Shown here: piece after piece, positions 57,601 through 64,000 of the stretch
Layout of the letters: each line of letters opens with the position of its first letter
Position numbering within the stretch: position 1 is the first letter of the stretch
Source of the DNA: Prevotella sp.
GTDB taxonomy: Bacteria; Bacteroidota; Bacteroidia; Bacteroidales; Bacteroidaceae
NCBI GenBank assembly: GCA_022511075.1
Contig: JAFLSE010000006.1
Span: 1-64,000, forward strand
Reading direction: 5' to 3'
Length of the DNA stretch: 64,000 bases
The notes under the pieces: generated by a model
What the model saw: only the letters and a program-made list of their open reading frames with translations
Told to the model about the DNA's origin: nothing
The model's database searches: none
Made by a program: the position numbers and the translations under genes

Positions 57601-59553
57601 GCGAAGACGGTTGAATGGGAAGGGGTGACGGAGAATAAAAATGATGCCTCTGGAGCGGTTTTTCAAGCCACCTTGTTGGCGGGTGCGCTGGACAGGTTTT
57701 TTACAAATGATGGTGTATGGCTGAACGGTTGCAGAAACCTTTCTGCGGAAATGGTGAAGCAATTACGATTGGTGAAACCATACGAAGCCCTGACGATGGT
57801 GTTGCAGGCTGATACCCAAGGGAAGTGTCCCGAAAAGGAGAACAAAAGTGAGGATGCCCTCTACAGACAGGCCGAGGATTTAAAGGTGAAGCATCCTGGT
57901 ACTATGGTACTCATGCGTAATGGCGATTTCTATGAGATGTGCGGCGATGATGCCGAGCGGGGTGCAAGAATATTGGGAATAACCCAAACTTCACGCAGAT
58001 TCCAAGGGAAAGATACTGCATTCGCTGGCTTCCCCCATCATGCCCTTGACACCTATTTGCCCAAGTTAATAAGGGCTGGTCAGCGCGTAGCCATCTGTGA
58101 TATGCTGGAAAATACACATCAAAGAAGAGAGGCTGACGCCATTTATGCCAAAGCTGACGAACTGGTAGAAGCTTTGAAGAAGCAAGATGATAATGTGCAG
58201 ATAAACCCATTGCTGGAAACGGAATATGATGCAGAGAGCAAAGGGCTTTGCATCAACAACAGCCGTAAGGCGGCTTATGGTAAGGAGGTAGAGACGGCAG
58301 CCATGCGGGTCAACAACATCTATCGTGCCGCCATCGCCTATACGGGAGCGGAGAATCGGCTGAACCGTACCGCTCTGCAGGGTATGCTTCCTGACGATGC
58401 CTGGAAGTACGACCGTCTTGTCCAGGAGCTGGCTGCCGGCATTATCATGGTGCGCCAAGGACTGTCAGCCCGCCTGCCTAACGAGGGGCGGATGTTGATT
58501 CCTTATTGGCAGCGTGAACTAAAGGACTGCCCGCAGATGATGGCGCATATCGAACGCGACGTGAACAATGCCATACAGGTGCTGGGAAAGCTGATGCGAG
58601 GTGAGGATATTGACTACGCTGCCATGCGTGGTGAGAAAGGTGAATCGCTGCGCCCCCAAGACTACACCATTGCCACAGCGTTGGCAGCAATTCCTCATAT
58701 AAAGGAAAAAACGGTTGTCCTTGTCAAGGATGAGAGCCAAAAGGCCGTGGCCGTCATACTGCCAGAAGGGGCTTCTGCGGCAGGCGGCGAGGAGGTGCCC
58801 GGCATAGACAAGAGCCAGATTTCCAGCACCCTGAAGGCACAAGGTCATGAGACCGTGGCGTTCTACAATGCGGGCAGTGCCTTTGGCCTGAATCAGCCTA
58901 ACGACTATTTTGTAGGAAAGACGGCCGAGGTGGCTAGGGTGGAGCAGTATGGGCTGACTGTGACGGAGCGGCTTGACTTGAGTCAGGAGATAGCCCATAC
59001 CAATGACCCAAATCTTGAAAAGGTGACGATGACCCGCGACAATGACGGTCGTTATGTGCTTTTTGTAAAGCCTGCTGGCGAGCCATCGTTTGCAGTCTAT
59101 CCCGAGCCGGGCGATGTGAGTCTGTACTATCAGTCATTCCATACGGCATCATTCGACCGTGTGCGCGAACAACTAAGGGTGAAATATTATGCATACGTGC
59201 ATCATCATCCAGAATACAAGACCAACGTATTGATGCCCGATGTAGGTGACGCCGATGTGTCGCGTATCTCGAAAGTGAATATCATGAAAGACAGATTCAA
59301 GGCAGACACCACCATATTGTTTGCCACCATCGACGGGGAACGACAGAAACCTGTGGAACTGACCAAGCTACAGGCTCAGCACTTTTGGCTCGCTGACGAC
59401 CGTGAGGCTTACAAGACGGCTTTGGCCGCACAGCTGTTTCATGCCAAGCTGTGTCAGGAGAAGATGCAGGCAGACGGGCAGGAGCCAGCCCAGGAGTCTG
59501 GACAGGTTGTTGAACAACAAGAAGATGAGCGTCATTGCTTGATGCATCGTTAA
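48659..59553 (+). CDS. Giant polyvalent protein: N6-methylase, SNF2-type helicase, PRTase, NTase and MutS-like domains (frameshifted near 55782)
   Basis: The composite is about 3,631 residues. Domains in order: a DNA methylase-like region (DPSAGIGKF about 129, SNIPFGD about 192); a helicase (Walker A VGTGKT about 918, DEAH-like VDESHQF about 1084, motif [13 protein letters not shown] about 1425); a phosphoribosyltransferase ([13 protein letters not shown] about 2020); a VIDEIQS-containing module (about 2378); an HEYTH zinc-peptidase-like motif (about 2717); a nucleotidyltransferase (GSRSRG...GSDLDIL about 2891-2908); and a MutS-I-like module ([20 protein letters not shown] about 3090-3140). 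The first frame ends at 55999 and the second is open from 55759. One extra A in GGGGAAACG (55777-55785) joins them as [16 protein letters not shown]. Such polyvalent proteins are thought to protect incoming element DNA. Confidence 0.8.
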
Positions 59554-59577
59554 CACAAATGAGTTACAGATTGAATA

Positions 59578-61065
59578 ATGGCAAATCCGACAAATAAAGC
59601 ATTTTTTGAGCAATATGCTCAGATGGCCATAGAACAACAGCAGAAGTACGGCATCCCGGCCTCTGTCACTCTGGCACAGTGTGCGATAGAGTCTTCGTGG
59701 GGGAAGAGTGCGTGTGCGCTGGAGGATAAGAATATGTTTGGCATTCATGCCACCAGGTCGTGGGTGGATGCCGGGAAGCCTTACACCGAGCGTAACGACA
59801 TGGGTATGGTGAAGTTCTGTGTCTATGGTGACGTGGGCGAGAGTTTTGAGCACCACTCCCGCTTCCTGTTGGAAAATCAGCGATACAAGGATTGTTTCAA
59901 CTATGCCAGCGACGACCATCGGGCATGGGCCTACGGCATTTGCGCCGCAGGTTATGCCTATCGTCCGGCCAATGATCCTGACCGCTATGCCAGGACTATT
60001 GAGACTATTATCCGGCAGAATGGTTTGGAGCAGTATGACCAGCAGGCCATCACCGATGCTCAATTTAAGGGAATCGCCATTGGCTATGCGAAGGGCTTGC
60101 CGCCGAGCGTTGGACGGGACACCACTCAGGATTACTGCTTTCCGCTTGCGGGTGAGCGTCTTGTCATGAGCGATGGCTATGGTATGGATCCTACCGGCTA
60201 CAGGACGCATACCCATAACGGCATTGACCTGAAAGCCAGCTATCAGGATGTGCTGGCCACCGAGAGCCAGGGGCGTGTCGTCAAGGTGGGCTATGACAAC
60301 GGCAGCGGCAACTACGCCGTGGTGGAGTATGGCCGGTCTGACGGTGCGAAATGGCGGGTGTCTTATGGGCATCTTGACCGTGTGGACGTGCGGCAAGGTG
60401 ACACGGTGCAGGCTGGGCAGAAGATTGGGGTGTCGGGGAATACGGGTAACAGCACCGGGCCGCACCTTCATCTTACCGTGAAGCATCAGAAGGCAGGAAT
60501 GGACACTTTCAAGACGGTCAACCCGCTTGACTATCTTGCGGAGATTGCCGTTCGCGGGCAGCTGACGGCTACGGTGCAGAAAAAGGGTACGGGCGAGGAG
60601 TTGCTGGCCAGCCGGAAAGGCAGGGTAGACACGACACCCACGCCCATCGAGGAGCTGGCGATGCAGCGGCTGGTACCACAACAGCAGCAGAATGCGCTGG
60701 CGGGTGCTCAGTTGGCAAGACAGACGGGCAGCAGCAACCCAGAGTCGTTGTTGGCCTATCTGATGGGACAGAACCATGACGGCCAGTATGCGGAGGGGCG
60801 CGATGACTTGTTTATAGGGCTTATCTCTGGGTTGTTCTCGTCTGTCATTGGCATGGCTGTTATGCTGGATCAGGTGGGTAACGAACGGGATGGCGGCATC
60901 GGCCGGGGCCAGCAGTGTGAGCAGGAGGTGCAAGAGAAGACAACTTCGCTGATAGAGCGCCGGCGGGAGTCCGTGGACCCGCAGCACGCCCGTGAGACGG
61001 CGATGATGAACTTTGACACGGTATATCCCGAACAACAACAGAACACAGGCCAGCGCCTGGTCTGA
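59578..61065 (+). CDS. Cell-wall hydrolase: glucosaminidase domain then M23 peptidase domain
   Basis: The 495-residue protein begins with a mannosyl-glycoprotein endo-beta-N-acetylglucosaminidase (FlgJ-like) domain: YGIPASVTLAQCAIESSWGK (about 23-42), NMFGIHA, then ESFEHHSRFL. An M23 peptidase follows: HNGIDLKA (about 213), SYGHLD (about 262) and GPHLHLTV (about 293). The C-terminus is variable with a hydrophobic stretch (LFIGLISGLFSSVIGMAVML, about 410-430). No signal peptide is seen. It probably opens peptidoglycan locally for the transfer channel. The protein at 62989 has the same two domains in reverse order. Confidence 0.85.
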   Translation: MANPTNKAFFEQYAQMAIEQQQKYGIPASVTLAQCAIESSWGKSACALEDKNMFGIHATRSWVDAGKPYTERNDMGMVKFCVYGDVGESFEHHSRFLLENQRYKDCFNYASDDHRAWAYGICAAGYAYRPANDPDRYARTIETIIRQNGLEQYDQQAITDAQFKGIAIGYAKGLPPSVGRDTTQDYCFPLAGERLVMSDGYGMDPTGYRTHTHNGIDLKASYQDVLATESQGRVVKVGYDNGSGNYAVVEYGRSDGAKWRVSYGHLDRVDVRQGDTVQAGQKIGVSGNTGNSTGPHLHLTVKHQKAGMDTFKTVNPLDYLAEIAVRGQLTATVQKKGTGEELLASRKGRVDTTPTPIEELAMQRLVPQQQQNALAGAQLARQTGSSNPESLLAYLMGQNHDGQYAEGRDDLFIGLISGLFSSVIGMAVMLDQVGNERDGGIGRGQQCEQEVQEKTTSLIERRRESVDPQHARETAMMNFDTVYPEQQQNTGQRLV

Positions 61066-61102
61066 TGATTATAATTACAAACTTATCAAACACAAACAAA
61101 CA

Positions 61103-61720
61103 ATGATTAGATGTGAAGTAAAAGTCTGTGCGACAATCAGTCGCGCAGCGAGTGTGAAAGAGAGCAAGGAGGGCACCAAGTGCTTTTCCTTTGGTGTGAA
61201 ACTGCCTGTCGACGGGCGTAACGGGGAGACGAAGGACCTTGACGTCGGGGTCGTCATGGATGACGGCAAGGGCTGGGGTGATGAGTTCGCCGTGGGTCAA
61301 CGTGTGGTTCTTACTGGCACAATGGCTCTGCACAAGCGCAATGGCGAGGTACATTTCTATCTCCGTGCAGAGTCCATCCAAAAGGCGGCTGCCGATGACT
61401 GTTGCTGCATCAAGGGCACGATGGACTTCCACGGTAAGCTGTCTAAGGCTGGCGGTGAGGACAAGACCGACAAGAACGGCTGTCTCTATAAGTCGTTCAG
61501 CGCTTTCTCGTGTGACAAGGGTGGCGGCGACAAGATGGAGTTTACATGGGTGCGTTTCCTGTGGTTTAGCCCAGATGCATCGGCTGAGATCTTGAAGCCT
61601 GGTGCCTACGTCGAAGCGAAAGGTGACTTGCGTGTGGGCGTGTATCGTGATGCCGTGGTGCTTGACTGCATGGTCAGCGAGGTGCTGCCGTGGGAAAACA
61701 AAAAGAGTGCCAATGAGTAG
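61103..61720 (+). CDS. Single-stranded-DNA-binding-like protein with two OB-fold repeats
   Basis: The 205-residue protein starts at ATG 61103 (MIRCEVKVCATISRAASVKE). The first half has the SSB-like pattern FSFGVKLP...VVLTGTMALHKRNGEVHFYLRAESI. The second half repeats it (CIKGTMDFHGKLSKAGG ... YKSFSAFSC ... YVEAKGDLRVGVYRDAVVLDCMVSEV). Two OB-folds in one chain suggest ssDNA binding during transfer, but aromatic DNA-contact residues cannot be assigned with certainty. Its stop codon overlaps the start of the next small gene. Confidence 0.7.
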   Translation: MIRCEVKVCATISRAASVKESKEGTKCFSFGVKLPVDGRNGETKDLDVGVVMDDGKGWGDEFAVGQRVVLTGTMALHKRNGEVHFYLRAESIQKAAADDCCCIKGTMDFHGKLSKAGGEDKTDKNGCLYKSFSAFSCDKGGGDKMEFTWVRFLWFSPDASAEILKPGAYVEAKGDLRVGVYRDAVVLDCMVSEVLPWENKKSANE

Positions 61721-61922
61721 ATGGCGGCAGAAACACTCTGCCGATGAGCAGAGGGACCTGGCCAGAGAGCGTGAGGGTGATAGGCTTGACGTCCGTGAGG
61801 ATGTCGAGCCAACCCTCGCCGTTGACGAGACGGGCGACGCGCATGTGGTGCCCGGCGAGAGACTTGGGGCAGACCACAAGCAGAGTGCCGGCGAGGGCCA
61901 TCACGGTGGTTGGCATCGCTGA
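61713..61922 (+). CDS. Small highly charged hypothetical protein
   Basis: A 69-residue protein (MSRWRQKHSADEQRDLARERE ... HHGGWHR), very rich in Asp, Glu, Arg and His. The ATG overlaps the end of the SSB-like gene (ATGAGTAG), the layout of translational coupling. Low complexity and lack of homologues known to me leave it uncertain. Confidence 0.45.
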   Translation: MSRWRQKHSADEQRDLAREREGDRLDVREDVEPTLAVDETGDAHVVPGERLGADHKQSAGEGHHGGWHR

Positions 61923-61926
61923 CCAA

Positions 61927-61959
61927 GAAAAAACCGTCCGATTCTCACGAACCAGACGG
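61927..61959 (-). terminator. Terminator of the DUF4099-like gene
   Basis: On the minus strand, CCGTC-T-GGTTC-GTGA-GAATC-G-GACGG forms a stem with one G-U pair and is followed by six T. It lies about 70 bases beyond the stop codon at 62027, and also marks the end of the plus-strand operon. Confidence 0.7.
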
Positions 61960-62026
61960 CTTCCATTCAATCATGTTCATAATTTAAATTTAAAATCAGA
62001 GAAAAAGAAATTTATCATTGGCATCA

Positions 62027-62791
62027 CTAAACTTTCAGTTGATTGAGATGCGCTTCGGCAGCATGCATTGATTGTGCGCGTTGTTGCTGTTTCCAAAGCT
62101 CTGGAGTGTAGTCTTCTTCCGGGACATAGGAGAGGGCATTGTCCTCATCGGCTTGCCAGCAGCCGAAAAGTCCGAAATTGTATTTTGGCAGACTGTCTAC
62201 CGCGGCATCCTGTTGCCATGCAAGGATTCCACCATCGGCCATGCGAATGCCTGTCATCTCGTTCAGGTCGATGCCGGCACTAATCATCTGGTGATTGATT
62301 TCCATCTCGACGATGCCGCCATTTTCCAGTGTCGCTTTGTCTGCATCGGAGATGGCGAAGGTTCGGGTGAGGATAGAGATGTTTTGTCCTAAGATGTCCA
62401 CAGGTACGGCCATCACTTGGTTGATGGCATCATCGAGCTGTACGAAGCAACGGCCTTTTCCCGGCATATCTGCCGTGATGACGCTGCCAGCCTTCAGCTC
62501 TTCTTGCTGTTGCTGGCTGAAGGCGCTAAGATCCTCGTCTACCCACTGCGGGGCAAAACACACGTCTACCGTGCCATCGTCCAGGCGAACCAGGGAAATG
62601 CGGGCAAGGGACTGCACTTGCATGCCCTCAACGTTCGTAGTGATGATGGGTAGTACAGGCGTGGTGCGTGACGAAAGCAGGCGCATCATCACGTTCTGGG
62701 GCAGGTCATCAATCATTTCATGAGTAAGCCCAAACTTTGCAAGGATTTCATAAGGAATCTCCTGCGGTGTGAAATGTTCTAAAGTTACCAT
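62027..62791 (-). CDS. DUF4099-like element protein
   Basis: The 254-residue protein opens with PYEILAKFGLTHEMIDDLP and has SRTTPVLPI, ARISLVRLDDGTVDVCFAPQW and AINQVMAVPVDILGQNI, the pattern of DUF4099 proteins carried by Bacteroidota conjugative elements, often as part of topoisomerase-like or DUF3945 fusions. Here it stands alone. It is transcribed divergently from the hydrolase gene at 62989, from a promoter of the same regulon class (62824-62883). The function is unknown. Confidence 0.75.
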   Translation of the reverse strand: MVTLEHFTPQEIPYEILAKFGLTHEMIDDLPQNVMMRLLSSRTTPVLPIITTNVEGMQVQSLARISLVRLDDGTVDVCFAPQWVDEDLSAFSQQQQEELKAGSVITADMPGKGRCFVQLDDAINQVMAVPVDILGQNISILTRTFAISDADKATLENGGIVEMEINHQMISAGIDLNEMTGIRMADGGILAWQQDAAVDSLPKYNFGLFGCWQADEDNALSYVPEEDYTPELWKQQQRAQSMHAAEAHLNQLKV

Positions 62792-62823
62792 TCTAATTTC
62801 GGTTTATGATTTGATTTCTGGTG

Positions 62824-62883
62824 CAAAAGTACGCATCTTTCAGTACATAGGAGGAGTCCCGACTTTTTTGTATAAATATTAAC
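62824..62883 (-). promoter_or_regulatory. Element regulon promoter 3 (DUF4099-like gene)
   Basis: Read on the minus strand, the block GTTAATATTTAT...GTCGG (62883 to 62859) is followed 32 bases after GTC by TACTTTTG (62831 to 62824). The gene starts at 62791, 32 bases downstream. Compared with the other sites, TGA is replaced by TAT in the middle of the block. Confidence 0.75.
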
Positions 62884-62901
62884 TCGAATTTGTTCATTGG
62901 T

Positions 62902-62961
62902 GTTAATATCTGAACAAAAATGTCTGGATGTGGGTTTTACTGGCGTGAACCGCTACTTTTG
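62902..62961 (+). promoter_or_regulatory. Element regulon promoter 4 (hydrolase gene)
   Basis: The block GTTAATATCTGA...GTCTG (62902-62926) precedes TACTTTTG (62954-62961) with the same 32-base spacing. It is back to back with the minus-strand site; the two blocks are separated by 18 bases, so one regulator could act on both promoters. Confidence 0.75.
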
Positions 62962-62988
62962 TATCTGTCTATGAAATTACAAAGTACG

Positions 62989-63993
62989 ATGATAAAGCAG
63001 AGTTGGCTGAGCATGGTGTTGGCATTGCTCTGCCTGCCCGCTTGGGCGACATCTGAAGTTGGGAGCAGAGCGTATTGGATAGAACGATATTTGAGCGTGT
63101 CTTATCCTTTGAAGTCCGTTCGTGTAAACTCACCCTATGGCATACGCCATGACCCTTTTACGGGTTCCAAAGTCTTACATAACGGACTGGACTTGCGAGC
63201 CTATTATGAAAATGTATATGCCATGTTCGATGGCAAAGTGCAGAAGACAGGCTCGGATGGGCGTTCGGGCAATTATGTTGTTATAGCGCATGGTGTTTAC
63301 ATGGTGAGTTATTGCCACTTGTCTAAAGTGTTGGTTGCCCAAGGAGATGAGGTGCTGGCTGGCGATGTGATAGGCATCAGTGGCAACACAGGTCGCTCAA
63401 CTGGCCCGCACCTGCATCTGACGTGTCGCCATAAGGGTGAGCAGACAGACCCTTATACCTTATTGTTGTATATAAATCGTGTAAGAGCAGAAGCATTTAC
63501 GGCGCTGTCAGGCGGTGGCGGCACGCCGGAGAGGGTTGACTGCCAGGCTTTTCTTTCTCGTTATGCCCATGCCGCTATGGCTCAACAGCAGCAGTATGGC
63601 ATCCCTGCTTCAGTCACCCTATCCCAGATGGCATTCGAGAGTGCCTGGGGGCAGTCGGAGTTGGCCCGCAAAGGTAACAATTATTTCGGCATAAAGTGCA
63701 GTCGGCAATGGCTGGCCGAGGGCAGGCCCTATAGTCTGCACAACGATGACAAGCCCAATGAGAAATTCTGCAATTATCCCACCGTGGAGGAAAGCATCAA
63801 GCATCATTCACTTCTCTTGATGAGCGACCGCTACAGCCGTTGCCGCTCCTTTGCTCCAACGGACTATCATAATTGGCTCCTTGCCTTGAAGGCTGCCGGC
63901 TATGCTACTGCGAAGGACTATGTGCCGTTGTGTGAGCAAATCATCAGGCGGTATAAACTCTATTTATATGACCGTATGGCAGAACAGGGGTAA
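62989..63993 (+). CDS. Secreted cell-wall hydrolase: M23 peptidase domain then glucosaminidase domain
   Basis: The signal peptide MIKQSWLSMVLALLCLPAWA is followed by an M23 domain (HNGLDLRAYYENVYA, SYCHLS, GPHLHLTCRH) and then a FlgJ-like glucosaminidase domain (YGIPASVTLSQMAFESAWGQSELA, NNYFGIKCS, ESIKHHSLLL). The ATG at 62989 is preferred over the in-frame ATG at 62971 because the latter would leave only a few leader bases after the -7 element at 62954. It mirrors the protein at 59578 with swapped domain order. Its export suggests it works on peptidoglycan from the periplasmic side. Confidence 0.85.
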   Translation: MIKQSWLSMVLALLCLPAWATSEVGSRAYWIERYLSVSYPLKSVRVNSPYGIRHDPFTGSKVLHNGLDLRAYYENVYAMFDGKVQKTGSDGRSGNYVVIAHGVYMVSYCHLSKVLVAQGDEVLAGDVIGISGNTGRSTGPHLHLTCRHKGEQTDPYTLLLYINRVRAEAFTALSGGGGTPERVDCQAFLSRYAHAAMAQQQQYGIPASVTLSQMAFESAWGQSELARKGNNYFGIKCSRQWLAEGRPYSLHNDDKPNEKFCNYPTVEESIKHHSLLLMSDRYSRCRSFAPTDYHNWLLALKAAGYATAKDYVPLCEQIIRRYKLYLYDRMAEQG

Positions 63994-64000
63994 ATCAGTA

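Noticed and set aside
1..64000. CRISPR arrays, retron or diversity-generating elements, rRNA genes
   Set aside because: No regularly spaced repeats, no reverse transcriptase or Cas motifs, and no rRNA-like sequence were seen on reading through the window.

Overview
The window is from a member of the Bacteroidota, most likely order Bacteroidales. Most transcription starts sit behind the Bacteroidota -7 element TAnnTTTG. The right half carries the Bacteroidales tra genes (TraG, J, K, M, N, O). PcfJ/PcfK-like proteins, IS982- and IS30-family elements and BspA-type leucine-rich repeats fit the same group. Genus cannot be fixed from this sequence.

Left part (1-12.4 kb): an accessory region. It starts with a kinase-like protein ending in truncated BspA repeats. 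A minus-strand operon follows (KaiC/RecA-like protein with two degenerate P-loops, multi-pass membrane protein with a zinc ribbon, membrane protein with a NUDIX-like motif). Next come a TetR / ketoacyl-synthase-III-like / TetR locus, in which both TetR genes are preceded by a conserved two-stem hairpin, and a DUF262 + HEPN pair that looks like a defence or toxin module.

Middle part (12.6-30.3 kb): an IS982 relic, a minus-strand PcfJ/PcfK-like transfer-accessory operon, a decayed AbiEi-like pseudogene, then a tightly packed nine-gene operon at 17.2-27.6 kb. That operon joins a complete branched-chain amino-acid-type ABC transporter (livHMGF) and its lipoprotein receptor to a 992-residue protein with histidine-kinase-like H and N boxes, two unrecognised soluble proteins and a channel-like membrane protein. 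It is the best candidate here for an undescribed system: an extracytoplasmic ligand sensed by an ABC/receptor unit and relayed to a membrane effector (inference). A nested pair of IS982 elements, a serine-type tRNA with a phenylalanine anticodon, and a BlaI-type repressor close this part.

Right part (30.3-64 kb): an IS30-family element has removed the 5' end of traG. Beyond it runs one arm of an integrative conjugative element: tra genes, a DUF234-type ATPase with its own operator, two paralogous accessory proteins, a giant polyvalent protein (methylase, helicase, phosphoribosyltransferase, nucleotidyltransferase, MutS-like domain; about 3,630 residues over a frameshift), two cell-wall hydrolases with opposite domain order, an SSB-like protein and a DUF4099-like protein. 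Four promoters of this arm share a 25-bp block exactly 32 bp ahead of TACTTTTG, which looks like an element-wide regulon.

Many reading frames in the window are broken by single-base changes, mostly in homopolymer runs, while the protein sequence stays well conserved on both sides. This suggests sequencing errors or very recent decay, so several genes are described as composites across a frameshift.
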